Shown: positions 9,737 to 19,557 of the stretch, piece by piece
Position numbering within the stretch: position 1 is the first letter of the stretch
How the letters are laid out: each line of letters begins with the position of its first letter
Source of the DNA: an uncultured Bacteroidota bacterium
Lineage (GTDB): Bacteria > Bacteroidota > Bacteroidia > Chitinophagales > LD1
Assembly (NCBI GenBank): GCA_903889265.1
Contig: CAISWS010000004.1
Coordinates: 1-44,450, forward strand
Length of the DNA stretch: 44,450 nt
Reading direction: 5' to 3'
Notes under the pieces: generated by a model
Told to the model about the DNA's origin: nothing
The model's database searches: none
Seen by the model: the letters and a program-made list of their open reading frames with translations, nothing else
Translations under genes and position numbers: made by a program

Positions 9737-12382
9737 ATGAAAAAGTATCCGGTTTTTGTTGTAATTTTTTTGGCATGCGGTTTCAAGGCAATGGCGCAGG
9801 CATTTTTGATCGCCAACCCATCGTTCAATAATACTGCAACCGAAATCAGCTGCGATTACTACCAGTTAACACCCGACGTATCATTTCAGCAGGGCGCTAT
9901 CTGGTTTAACCATCAGCTTAACCTCAGCACGCCCTTCGATTTTACGTTTGATATCTTTATGGGCACCAACAACGGCCAGGGCGCCGATGGTATGGCCTTT
10001 ATTATTCAAAATCAGGGCCAGAACCTGGGCCCGCAGGGTTCATTTGGCAGCCAGTTGGGCTACGGCACTTTTCCGGGGAAATCCCTTGCTGTTGAGTACG
10101 ATACTCATAATAACGGGCCAGGCGCTCCTTACGGCGATATAGCCCAGCACCACATTGCTATTGATACCGGTGGTATTCAGTTTCCATCTGCTGCAGGCCC
10201 GGTTCCCGCTCTGGCTTCAGGTAACAACATTGATGATGGTAACTGGCATACTACCGAAATAGTATGGGCTCCGGGAACGCAAACCATGACCATCTATTTT
10301 GATGGGGCTGTGCGCCTTACAACTACCTTTACCGGTGGGCTTGCAGGTTCAATCTTTAATAACCAGAACCTGCTTTACTGGGGTTGGACCGGTGCCAGCG
10401 GAAGCAAATTCAATACCCAACAGGTACGCATACCCTTAAAGGCAGATTTTGTTGCAGCCAATAACTATTTCCAATGCGGTTTGAACAATGTTCAATTTAC
10501 CGACTCATCTGTTAGCGGATTGCATGACCTTACTTACTTATGGAGCTTTGCCGATGGTACTACAGCCACCACGCAGGATGTATCACATAACTTTGCATCC
10601 TCTGGTAGCTATAATGTAAATCTTTCCGTTACGGATGGTGGCGGATGCATGGCTGACACAGTTATTCCGGTTAAGGTTTATACGGTTCCGGCTATTACTC
10701 CTTCACAAACCAACGTTACCTGCTTTGGTTATGGCAACGGCATTGCACGCGCAGCGGTAACAGGCGGAACTCCCGCGTACACTTACACCTGGGTACCACA
10801 GGTAAGCACCGTAGACTCTGCCTTAGGCCTGGCGCCCGGAAATTACGGACTGATTGTTACCGACCAAAATGGCTGTGCCGATACCACCGGTTATATTATT
10901 ACCCAGCCTCCGGCTTTAACTGATTCGTTGGTGCAGGTTAATGTTTTATGCTTCGGCCAATCAACCGGTTCACTTACTTCAATAGCCGGTGGCGGAACAC
11001 CAGGTTATAGTTACCGCTGGAACCCCAACATAGCCAACACAACCAACACAAATTCCAGCCTGGCCGCAGGCACATACTCAACTACACTCGTAGATGCCAA
11101 TGGTTGCCGCGACTCATTAGTGGCTGTTATTACCGAGCCCGCAGCACCGCTTGCTGCTACGTTAGCCATTACGAACGTTCCCTGCTACGGCACATCGTCA
11201 GGCTCCGTTACAGTTACTGCCAACGGCGGTACTCCGGCATATACCTATAACTGGAATCCTTCCGAACCAGCTACTGCCTCCATAAACCAGGTTCCCGCAG
11301 GTAATTATAGCGTTACCGTTACTGATGCAAATGGCTGTTCTCTGGTTGAAGATACCATCATAACGCAACCATCTGCTGCACTTTCCTTAACCGTTACTGC
11401 TACCCCGGTTTTATGTTATGGTTACCCAACCGGAACCATTATAGCCATAGCAGCAGGAGGCACTCCGGTATATTCTTTTACGCTTGCCAGCGGTGGCACA
11501 TCTGTTACCAGCAACTCAGGCGAATTCCACAACCTGCTGCCAACTACTTATACAGTAACATTAACTGACCAGAAAGGCTGTACAGCCGATAGCGTTGTTA
11601 CCGTTAATTCGCCACCACAACTGGTAATCGACAGCACACCCGCTATTTCTCCCAAATGCTATGGCTACACAGACGGGCAAATAAAAGTATCGGCCGGAGG
11701 AGGAACACCAGGATACAGCTATCAGTTTTCAAACGGTGTTACCGATACCAGCGGAATAGATAATAACATCGCTGCAGGAACCTATAAAGTTACTGTTACA
11801 GATAACAGCGGCTGTACAGTAGCAGACAGTACTATTACCCTAACCCAACCAGATTCTGTTATTGTAAATGTTACTCCTGCACCGGTACAGGTAATTTTAG
11901 GTAACGAATTGCAGTTAGGTGCCACAACAAACCAAAATGGCACTATAACCTATAGCTGGTCGCCCGATTTTGGGTTAAGCTGCTACGATTGCCCCGACCC
12001 GGTATTTAACGGTGTTTTCTCGCAGCCGTACAACGTTGTAGCAACCAACCAAAACGGTTGCTCAGGTAGCTTTCCGTTTACAGTAACAGTGGTACCGGAG
12101 TATAATATCTTTTTTCCCAATGCATTTTTGCCTGAAGGCAGCGGAGCTAACCGCGTATGGCAGGTATTTGGCAAAACAAATGCGGTGCTGGAATTCCACG
12201 TTTCAGTCTTTGACAGGTTTGGAGAAAAGGTTTTTGAAAGCAACTCAGTAGATTACCAATGGGACGGAAGCTTTAAAGGCAAACCTGCCCCCTTGGGGGT
12301 TTATACTTACATGGCCCGAATAGTTTGGCTAAACGACTACACCGAAAAGCTATTTGAAGGCACGGTTACTTTGTTGCGTTAG
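9737..12382 (+). CDS. Secreted adhesin paralog: L-type lectin-like domain, PKD domain, about 5 SprB repeats, CHU_C/T9SS type B C-terminal domain
   Basis: Same architecture as 4771-9567; near-identical pre-CTD motif GLSCYDCPDPVFNGVFSQPYNVVATNQNGC. Confidence 0.9.
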   Translation: MKKYPVFVVIFLACGFKAMAQAFLIANPSFNNTATEISCDYYQLTPDVSFQQGAIWFNHQLNLSTPFDFTFDIFMGTNNGQGADGMAFIIQNQGQNLGPQGSFGSQLGYGTFPGKSLAVEYDTHNNGPGAPYGDIAQHHIAIDTGGIQFPSAAGPVPALASGNNIDDGNWHTTEIVWAPGTQTMTIYFDGAVRLTTTFTGGLAGSIFNNQNLLYWGWTGASGSKFNTQQVRIPLKADFVAANNYFQCGLNNVQFTDSSVSGLHDLTYLWSFADGTTATTQDVSHNFASSGSYNVNLSVTDGGGCMADTVIPVKVYTVPAITPSQTNVTCFGYGNGIARAAVTGGTPAYTYTWVPQVSTVDSALGLAPGNYGLIVTDQNGCADTTGYIITQPPALTDSLVQVNVLCFGQSTGSLTSIAGGGTPGYSYRWNPNIANTTNTNSSLAAGTYSTTLVDANGCRDSLVAVITEPAAPLAATLAITNVPCYGTSSGSVTVTANGGTPAYTYNWNPSEPATASINQVPAGNYSVTVTDANGCSLVEDTIITQPSAALSLTVTATPVLCYGYPTGTIIAIAAGGTPVYSFTLASGGTSVTSNSGEFHNLLPTTYTVTLTDQKGCTADSVVTVNSPPQLVIDSTPAISPKCYGYTDGQIKVSAGGGTPGYSYQFSNGVTDTSGIDNNIAAGTYKVTVTDNSGCTVADSTITLTQPDSVIVNVTPAPVQVILGNELQLGATTNQNGTITYSWSPDFGLSCYDCPDPVFNGVFSQPYNVVATNQNGCSGSFPFTVTVVPEYNIFFPNAFLPEGSGANRVWQVFGKTNAVLEFHVSVFDRFGEKVFESNSVDYQWDGSFKGKPAPLGVYTYMARIVWLNDYTEKLFEGTVTLLR

Positions 12383-12483
12383 TTATCCGCCTCAAGGGTC
12401 CGCCTTAGTGGCTTAACCCTTGCTCACCAAAATACTTTGAAATCATACCGCATCATTGTTATTTTTAAGTCAGAAAAGGCCTT

Positions 12484-12693
12484 ATGGAAGAATTAGAACA
12501 GGAGAAAAAGGATTTTGCCACTATACAATTAAAGCCCCGTGGACCGGTTACCCTTACCGGCAAATTTGAGGTTATACTGGAAGATGGTACTACACTTGAA
12601 AAGCGCGAAAAAGTTTCAATTTGCCGTTGTGGTATGAGCCAGAAAATGCCTTTTTGCGATGGGGCACACAAGGCATTGGCGGCCATTATATAA
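12484..12693 (+). CDS. CDGSH iron-sulfur domain protein
   Basis: VSICRCGMSQKMPFCDGAH matches the CxCx..PxCDGxH [2Fe-2S] motif. Confidence 0.9.
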   Translation: MEELEQEKKDFATIQLKPRGPVTLTGKFEVILEDGTTLEKREKVSICRCGMSQKMPFCDGAHKALAAII

Positions 12694-12736
12694 GATTTAA
12701 TTTAATCACCCTTCCCCCGTAATAAACTCCTCTTAA

Positions 12737-13576
12737 ATGATACTGATTGCTGAGAGCGGCTCTACCAAAACGAACTGGGTTACTGAACAAAACGAGTTGT
12801 ACGAAACCATTGGCTTCAACCCACTGTTCGATACCACTGATACCATTTATAATGAGCTGAATAAACATGAAGGCTTATTAAAAGCGAAAGAAAGTTTTAG
12901 CAAGGTGTTTTTTTATGGGGCCAGCTGCTCGAGCGATGAACGCAATTTAGTGGTGCACAACGCCCTTAAAAAATATTTCACAAACGCAGAGTTAATTACT
13001 ATTGACCACGACCTTAAAGCCGCAGCAATTGCCACCTGGGATGGCCGGCCGGGCATTGCCTGCATACTTGGCACGGGGTCTAATTCGTGCTTGTACGATG
13101 GCAAGGATGTACATGAAGTAGTGCCATCTTTAGGATATGTTTTGGGTGACGAGGGTAGCGGGGCTTATTTTGGTAAAAAGTTAGTGGCTGCTTATTTATA
13201 TCACGAGTTACCCGAAGCCACTAACTACATTATGAAGGAAGTGTATAAGCTTGAAAAAGAAGAGGTGCTTAAAAATGTTTATAACAAGCCCAACGCCAAC
13301 GTTTATTTAGCCCGGTTTGCCAAGGTAATGAATGAGACTACTGATAAGGAATATATGGATAAACTGGCCGAAGAAGGTTTTACTGATTTCTTTAATCACC
13401 ATGTAAAGTGCTATAAAAACTACCAGCAATACCCGGTACACTTTGTGGGCTCTATTGCTTTTCACTTCAAACACGTATTACAGGAAGTTGCCAATAAAGC
13501 AGGTTGCGAACTGGGCATTGTAGACCGTAACCCCGTTTACCGGTTAGTGGAGTGGCATTTGAAAAACGCGAAATAA
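12737..13576 (+). CDS. BadF/BadG/BcrA/BcrD-type ATPase / N-acetylglucosamine kinase-like protein
   Basis: N-terminal ESGSTKTNW phosphate motif, ACILGTGSNSCLYDG, LGDEGSGAYFGKKL. Confidence 0.88.
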   Translation: MILIAESGSTKTNWVTEQNELYETIGFNPLFDTTDTIYNELNKHEGLLKAKESFSKVFFYGASCSSDERNLVVHNALKKYFTNAELITIDHDLKAAAIATWDGRPGIACILGTGSNSCLYDGKDVHEVVPSLGYVLGDEGSGAYFGKKLVAAYLYHELPEATNYIMKEVYKLEKEEVLKNVYNKPNANVYLARFAKVMNETTDKEYMDKLAEEGFTDFFNHHVKCYKNYQQYPVHFVGSIAFHFKHVLQEVANKAGCELGIVDRNPVYRLVEWHLKNAK

Positions 13577-13591
13577 TCTGCAACTTCTGTT

Positions 13592-14281
13592 TTAAATAAT
13601 CATTAGCCGGCTTTGTAGTTCGGGTCTGTATTTGCTGCCTATTGGTAAAGTATGGTTTGAAATAATGGCCACTTCTGAATCAAAGCTTTCCAGGTAATTG
13701 ATGTTGATGTAATACGTGCGGTGTATCCTGATGAATTGCGAACTACCTTCTAACTTTTCTTCAATGTTACGCATGGAGCTATTGACCACGTGAATTTTGG
13801 TTTTGGTGTGTATTTTCACATAATCGCCCTGCGTTTCAAAATATAAAATATCATCGTAAACTACTTTGGTCATCACCCCGTTCTCTTTCGCGTAAATGCA
13901 ATTAGCTGTGCTTCGGGCTGGTTGCAATTTTATAAACAGGGGTTCAACCGCTTTTAAAAACTTTCCGTAATCCAGGGGTTTCATCAGGTAGGTAAAAGCC
14001 CCATGTTCAAATGCTTTTACCTGAGTATTTTCTTTTGACCCCATCAATACAAGGCAAGGGAACTCTTTAAAAGTAGCCATTAGTTCAATGCCCGTTAAAT
14101 CAGGCATTTCAGCATTCAAAATCACCAGGTCAATAGAGGAAATATTTTTATGAATATACACCGTTGCATCTGATGCGTTTGTAAATAACTGCACCAGGTT
14201 TAGTTCAGCAATGCCACTTACGTAGTGCTTAATGAGGTTTAAGCAAACCGGATTGTTCTCAACAATTACACAGTTAATCAT
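13592..14281 (-). CDS. LytTR-family response regulator with degenerate receiver domain
   Basis: REC fold followed by LytTR domain (DDILYFETQGDYVKIHTKTKIHVVNSSMRNIEEKL...FIRIHRTYYININYLES). Confidence 0.9.
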   Translation of the reverse strand: MINCVIVENNPVCLNLIKHYVSGIAELNLVQLFTNASDATVYIHKNISSIDLVILNAEMPDLTGIELMATFKEFPCLVLMGSKENTQVKAFEHGAFTYLMKPLDYGKFLKAVEPLFIKLQPARSTANCIYAKENGVMTKVVYDDILYFETQGDYVKIHTKTKIHVVNSSMRNIEEKLEGSSQFIRIHRTYYININYLESFDSEVAIISNHTLPIGSKYRPELQSRLMII

Positions 14282-14459
14282 TTTACTTAAAGTTAATTGT
14301 TATGAATGCTGAGCAGGGGGGCAACTGAACATGTGTAGGTTATGATACGGCAGAACTGAATTTACAGTCGAGCTAAATGATATGAGGTTTGTCAGGTTAA
14401 CTCAAAAATGCCCGAAAAAGATGGGTCTGCGAGATGGAAGCTTGTTAAATAAAAACGCA

Positions 14460-14499
14460 GCTTCAAAATTTTAAACCACAAGGTTTGGTCTTTTGAAGC
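14460..14499 (-). terminator. Probable terminator downstream of clpX
   Basis: GCTTCAAAA (14460-14468)/TTTTGAAGC (14491-14499) with nested AAACC/GGTTT; on the minus strand it is followed by GCGTTTTTATTT. Confidence 0.6.
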
Positions 14500-14524
14500 C
14501 GCGCACTAAACGTGAAAGTTAATA

Positions 14525-15760
14525 TCAGGCAGCCTTTAGTTTGCTTACATTTGTTTTTTCCAAACGGTTCTCAACAAACTCGCGGGTAATCGTAAATTCC
14601 TTAACCCCCGGTTCAGAAGGAAGGTCGAACATAGCATCGGTCATTATCGCCTCGCAGATTGAACGGAGGCCACGGGCGCCGAGTTTAAACTCAAGTGCCT
14701 TTTCAACCACGTATTCAATAGCCTCATCCTCAAATACAAGTTGTATGTTATCGGCTTTAAATATTTTTTTGTACTGTTTCAGCAAAGCATTTTTAGGCTC
14801 GGTAAGTATAGAGGTTAACGCTTCGCGATCCAACGGATCTAAATGCACCAGCACAGGTAAACGGCCAATCAATTCCGGTATTAAACCAAAAGTGCGCAGG
14901 TCCAATGGCGAGATGTGAGCCAGGAAATTTTCCTTTTTCACCTCTTTATCTTCTCCCTTTTTAAAGCCAACCTTACTTTGGTTTAAGCGTGTTGCTATCA
15001 GTTTATCAATTCCCTCAAAAGCCCCACCACAAATAAACAATATATTTGAAGTATCCACTTTTACCATCTTCTGCTCAGGATGCTTTCTGCCACCTTGGGG
15101 TGGCACCAGTACCTCTGTTCCTTCAAGCAATTTCAGCATGGCCTGCTGCACACCTTCACCCGATACGTCCCGGGTGATGGAAGGGTTATCGCCTTTACGC
15201 GATATTTTATCAATCTCATCAATATATATTATGCCGTGTTGCGCAGCATTAATATCGTAATTGCAAACCTGCAACAGACGCGATAGAATGCTTTCCACAT
15301 CCTCACCTACATAACCTGCCTCGGTAAACACAGTAGCATCAACTATAGCAAACGGAACATTCAGAAATTTGGCAATTGTTTTTGCCAGCAGGGTTTTACC
15401 GGTTCCGGTTTGGCCCACCATTAAAATATTGCTCTTTTCAATTTCAACCTCGTCGCTTTTACTCTGGTTCAAACGCTTGTAGTGGTTATAGACCGCTACC
15501 GCAATATATTTTTTTGCCTCGTTCTGGCCAATCACATAACCATCCAAAAACTTCTTGATATCGCGCGGCTTAACGGTACTGGGTAAGTTAAACTGAAACT
15601 TTTTATGCTTCTGAAATAGCTCTTCGTCAATAATCTGCTGGGCCTGACTTACACAGTTTTCGCAAATATGTCCCTCAATCCCGGAGATAAGAATCTGGGT
15701 TTCCTTCTTCTTACGCCCGCAAAATGAGCAACTTGGTTCTGCTTCCTTCTTCATGTCCAA
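14525..15760 (-). CDS. clpX: ATP-dependent Clp protease ATP-binding subunit ClpX
   Basis: N-terminal C4 zinc finger (CSFCGRKK...CENC), Walker A GQTGTGKT, IYIDEIDKI, LIGRLPV. Confidence 0.97.
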   Translation of the reverse strand: MDMKKEAEPSCSFCGRKKKETQILISGIEGHICENCVSQAQQIIDEELFQKHKKFQFNLPSTVKPRDIKKFLDGYVIGQNEAKKYIAVAVYNHYKRLNQSKSDEVEIEKSNILMVGQTGTGKTLLAKTIAKFLNVPFAIVDATVFTEAGYVGEDVESILSRLLQVCNYDINAAQHGIIYIDEIDKISRKGDNPSITRDVSGEGVQQAMLKLLEGTEVLVPPQGGRKHPEQKMVKVDTSNILFICGGAFEGIDKLIATRLNQSKVGFKKGEDKEVKKENFLAHISPLDLRTFGLIPELIGRLPVLVHLDPLDREALTSILTEPKNALLKQYKKIFKADNIQLVFEDEAIEYVVEKALEFKLGARGLRSICEAIMTDAMFDLPSEPGVKEFTITREFVENRLEKTNVSKLKAA

Positions 15761-15820
15761 AACTTCGGTCTTTAACTGTTTACTTACGAAAGTTACTAAA
15801 AATGGTTGTAAACCCGCTGA

Positions 15821-16528
15821 TTAATCTTTTTTAGGTGTGCGCACCAGTACTTCATCAATCATGCCATATTCTTTGGCCTCCTGTGCGCCCATCCAGTAAT
15901 CGCGGTCACTATCTGCTGCAACTTTATCCTTTGGCTGGCCACTATGGTCGCTGATAATGGTATAAAGCTCGTCCTTTATTTTTCTAATCTCTTTTACTGA
16001 GATTTCAATTTCGCTGGCTTTGCCACCAATACCACCCAGTGGTTGATGTATCATTACCCGTGCATGCCTTAAAGCCGTGCGCTTACCTTTTTCGCCAGCG
16101 CAAAGTAAGACAGCAGCCATAGATGCCGCCATACCAGTACATATAGTAGCTACGTCCATCGAAACATATTGCATGGTATCATAAATTCCCAAGCCAGAGT
16201 AAACCTCGCCACCGGGGCTGTGCACATATATCTGCACATCGCTGCGCGAATCGCTGCTCTCTAAAAAAAGCAATTGCGCCTGTATAATTGCAGCAATGTA
16301 ATCATCAATAGGGGTGCCCAAAAAGATGATGCGGTCCATCATTAACCTTGAGAATACATCCACTTCCCTAAAGGGCATCTGGCGCTCTTCAATTACAGTG
16401 CGTGTAAGGTTATCTATCTGACCGCCTCCGCTGTATACTTTCTTTTGATAATTCTCTAAATGCATGCTGCTTAAACCGTGATGTTTTACAGCGTAATTCT
16501 TAAAATCCTGTGCTTCTTTAATGTTCAT
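15821..16528 (-). CDS. clpP: ATP-dependent Clp protease proteolytic subunit ClpP
   Basis: Catalytic motifs CTGMAASMAA and RVMIHQPLGG, SDRDYWM; adjacent to clpX. Confidence 0.97.
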   Translation of the reverse strand: MNIKEAQDFKNYAVKHHGLSSMHLENYQKKVYSGGGQIDNLTRTVIEERQMPFREVDVFSRLMMDRIIFLGTPIDDYIAAIIQAQLLFLESSDSRSDVQIYVHSPGGEVYSGLGIYDTMQYVSMDVATICTGMAASMAAVLLCAGEKGKRTALRHARVMIHQPLGGIGGKASEIEISVKEIRKIKDELYTIISDHSGQPKDKVAADSDRDYWMGAQEAKEYGMIDEVLVRTPKKD

Positions 16529-16826
16529 GGCTTTCTATTTCGGTTCTAAAATGACGTTGTTTTTCCAAATAAACAAACTTAATCAGGAGACGACAAACCA
16601 CACCTTGTATTTTAATTTGTTGAAAATAACAGGTTTAGGGCTTTATGTGACCAGTGTAGCATCTAACAAATTGTTCTGCTTTATTGTTTGCAGCCCATTA
16701 CAAATTCGTTTCTTTTTGTTACTCCTTAGATTACTTGGCTATTAGAATTAAACCTTTGAGCCTGGAACTCTTCGTTAAACTTAATTCAGCTAACTTCCGT
16801 TGTATTAAAAACTAAACCCCTGATTT

Positions 16827-18188
16827 ATGGCTTCTATTATATCTAAAGTAAAGCAGGCCTACCAGCTTTTCAAACATATCGACCTGGATCAGATAAATCA
16901 TCTCGCATTAAAAGTTGACCTAGGTGCAGTAGTACACAACGTAAGCAAGCTTGACGATAAACAGCTGGCCCAGTTGATGAAAATGCTAAGCGCTGGAGGC
17001 AAAAAAGATAAACCACTTCCACCTATTGAGGGCGATTTTTATCACCTGGGTCATGTATTAACCAAAGACGAACGCGAATTGCAGTTAAAGGTGCGCGATT
17101 TTATGGAAACCGAAGTAAAACCTATTGCCAATCACTATTGGTTGCGGGCTGAATTTCCTTTTGAGATTATCCCTAAACTGGCGGCACTAAATATATGCGG
17201 CACTACTTATCAGGGTTATGGCTGCCCGAATTTAACGCCGATGATGGAAGGAATGCTGGCCATGGAACTGGCGCGGGTTGACACCTCCATTTCAACTTTT
17301 TTCGGTGTGCAAAGTGGTTTGGCGATGGGTTCTATTTATCTGTTAGGCTCAGAAGAACAGAAACAGGAATGGCTGCCAGATATGCAGCAGTTTAAAAAAA
17401 TAGGTGCCTTTGGTTTAACCGAGCCCGAAGTTGGCTCAGGGGCTTCCGGCGGGCTTACGATGGAAGTAAAGCGCAACGGCGATACCTGGGTGCTGAATGG
17501 CCAAAAGAAATGGATTGGCAATTCTACCTTCGCCGATGTAATTATTATTTGGGCGCGCGATGTGGATGATAACCAGGTAAAAGGATTTTTGGTGCGAAAA
17601 GGCTCCCCGGGTTTAAAGGTGGAGAAGATGGAAGATAAAATGGCATTGCGCATTGTGCAAAATGGAATTATCACACTTACTAATTGCGAGATTACAGAAA
17701 AAGACCGCCTGCAAAAAGCCAACAGTTTTAAAGATACTGCCAACGTGTTACGCATGACGCGTGCCGCCGTGGCATGGCAGGCCGTAGGTTGCGCGCGCGG
17801 AGCGTATGAAAGCGCGCTTGATTATACCCGCAAAAGAATTCAGTTCGGTAAGCCTATTGCTTCATTTCAATTGATACAGAATCATTTGGTCGAAATGCTT
17901 TCGAACCTTACCGCTATGCAAACTATGGTGCTGCGCTTATCGCAATTACAGCACGAGGAAAAAATTACGGATGAGCATGCCTCGCTGGCCAAAGTATTTT
18001 GCAGCCTTCGCACCCGTGATGTGGTGAGCCATGCACGCGAGGTGATGGGGGGAAACGGAATACTGCTTCAATATGATGTGGCGCGTTTTGTTGCTGATGC
18101 GGAGGCAATTTATTCGTATGAAGGAACTAAGGAGATTAATTCGTTAATTGTGGGCAGGGCTATTACAGGGTTTAGTGCTTTTGTATAA
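16827..18188 (+). CDS. Acyl-CoA dehydrogenase family protein
   Basis: AFGLTEPEVGSGASG, WIGNSTFADVIIIWAR, GGNGILLQYDVARFVADAEAIYSYEGTKEINSLIVGRAITG; N-terminal extension of roughly 80 aa. Confidence 0.92.
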   Translation: MASIISKVKQAYQLFKHIDLDQINHLALKVDLGAVVHNVSKLDDKQLAQLMKMLSAGGKKDKPLPPIEGDFYHLGHVLTKDERELQLKVRDFMETEVKPIANHYWLRAEFPFEIIPKLAALNICGTTYQGYGCPNLTPMMEGMLAMELARVDTSISTFFGVQSGLAMGSIYLLGSEEQKQEWLPDMQQFKKIGAFGLTEPEVGSGASGGLTMEVKRNGDTWVLNGQKKWIGNSTFADVIIIWARDVDDNQVKGFLVRKGSPGLKVEKMEDKMALRIVQNGIITLTNCEITEKDRLQKANSFKDTANVLRMTRAAVAWQAVGCARGAYESALDYTRKRIQFGKPIASFQLIQNHLVEMLSNLTAMQTMVLRLSQLQHEEKITDEHASLAKVFCSLRTRDVVSHAREVMGGNGILLQYDVARFVADAEAIYSYEGTKEINSLIVGRAITGFSAFV

Positions 18189-18289
18189 AAATATTTAATC
18201 TGCATTTTATCATAATCATCATAATAAATCAGCATGCCTGCAATTGATTTGTATTTCCGAAATTCGTCCTGTCTAAAATCTGATTCAGA

Positions 18290-18703
18290 ATGTCAAACAG
18301 AGTAGCTGCTTTCCGTAAAGTAACATTTAACGCCGCACACCGCCTTTTCCGTAAAGACTGGAGTGATGAAAAAAATAAAGAAGTTTTCGGCCTCTGCGCA
18401 AATCCGCATTATCATGGGCATAATTACCGGCTGGATGTAAAAGTAGTAGGCGAAATTGACCCCGAAACCGGCTATGTTATTGATTTAAAATTATTGAACG
18501 ACCTGATTAGCGAAGAAGTAACAGAACGCTTCGATCATCGTAACCTTAACCTGGATTGCCCCGAATTCAGTCAACTGAATCCCACAGGAGAAAACATTGT
18601 GGTAGTCATCTATCACCTGTTGCGTAAAAGACTGCACACCAAATACGACCTGAAAGTCCGCCTTTGGGAAACCGAAAGAAACTATTTCGAGTATCCTGCT
18701 TAA
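18290..18703 (+). CDS. 6-pyruvoyl-tetrahydropterin synthase / QueD family protein
   Basis: FNAAHRL, LCANPHYHGHNYRLDV, GYVIDLKLLNDLI, DHRNLN, PTGENIV, LWETERNYFEY. Confidence 0.92.
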   Translation: MSNRVAAFRKVTFNAAHRLFRKDWSDEKNKEVFGLCANPHYHGHNYRLDVKVVGEIDPETGYVIDLKLLNDLISEEVTERFDHRNLNLDCPEFSQLNPTGENIVVVIYHLLRKRLHTKYDLKVRLWETERNYFEYPA

Positions 18704-18715
18704 AGAGTTTTTTAC

Positions 18716-19477
18716 CTACGGCAATACGATACTGGTAGTTGCCGGATTTGAGCTGATAGCCGTAAAGTTTAAACGGCCCGTGGTGTAGTCCTCAACATCT
18801 GAAGTACTGGCAAAATCTGCCGCAGCTCCATAAACGGCAAAATAAACCGTTGAACCTGCCGTGAAACCTAAATCAGTTAAATCAGATAACGCAATCTTTT
18901 GGGTAAACGTGGTTAAGTTATTATTTGCTGTCCCGGTATAATAAGTAAGGTAATTAGCCGGTGCAGAAGAAACTGAAGGCGAGGAGCCTATAAATATTAC
19001 ATAAGTCCTTTTACGTGTATCTGTGCCGCTAAAGGTGCCGTTCAGCGCAATATTGTTGAGCGTATCTACCGGGGTACTGAGCAGCGAATCGTAAAAATTA
19101 GGTATTGCGCTCAGCTTAACATCATGGTCAATATTTCCACCACCCAAAAAACCCAGTGGCGCATTAAGAATGGTGCCGAATCCTGTATTGGTATAGCTAA
19201 GTAAATATTGCCCTTCGGCAATGCTGTTGTAGGTGTATTTACCAGTGCTATCGGTAACCGTGTTTAAGGTCTGGTTGTTATTGGCCGCTACCAGCGAAAC
19301 ATTAGTTGGGGCAACACCCGATAAAACCTTTCCTCCATATTGGTCATAAAGGGTTACAAAGCCAAACAGGTTTCCGGAAAGCAAAGTTGTAGTAGTGGAA
19401 GTTTCCTTTTTGCAGCCGGGGGTTAAAAACATAAGCGCTATTAAAATAGCTACTGGTAATTGATAAGTTTTTTTCAT
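18716..19477 (-). CDS. Lipoprotein with carboxypeptidase-regulatory-like domain
   Basis: Lipobox LTPGC; N-terminal module GFVTLYDQYGGKVLSGV...VTDSTGKYTYNSIAEGQYLLSYT. Confidence 0.7.
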   Translation of the reverse strand: MKKTYQLPVAILIALMFLTPGCKKETSTTTTLLSGNLFGFVTLYDQYGGKVLSGVAPTNVSLVAANNNQTLNTVTDSTGKYTYNSIAEGQYLLSYTNTGFGTILNAPLGFLGGGNIDHDVKLSAIPNFYDSLLSTPVDTLNNIALNGTFSGTDTRKRTYVIFIGSSPSVSSAPANYLTYYTGTANNNLTTFTQKIALSDLTDLGFTAGSTVYFAVYGAAADFASTSDVEDYTTGRLNFTAISSNPATTSIVLP

Positions 19478-19557
19478 GCGTTAAAGGTTTTTTAGAGCCG
19501 AAGTTTTTAAGACAGGCAAGCTGGCCTAAAGTTTAATCGGGTCGAAAATACACTTTC

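Noticed and set aside
12393-12422. CAAGGGT/ACCCTTG stem after the second adhesin gene
   Set aside because: Could be a terminator, but the stem is short, the loop large and no U tract follows; too weak to call.
14525-16528. clpX-clpP pair as unusual
   Set aside because: Gene order and catalytic motifs are ordinary for bacteria.
16521-16745. 74-aa plus-strand ORF between clpP and the acyl-CoA dehydrogenase gene
   Set aside because: Low-complexity hydrophobic translation overlapping the clpP start in the divergent intergenic region; no RBS or family evidence.
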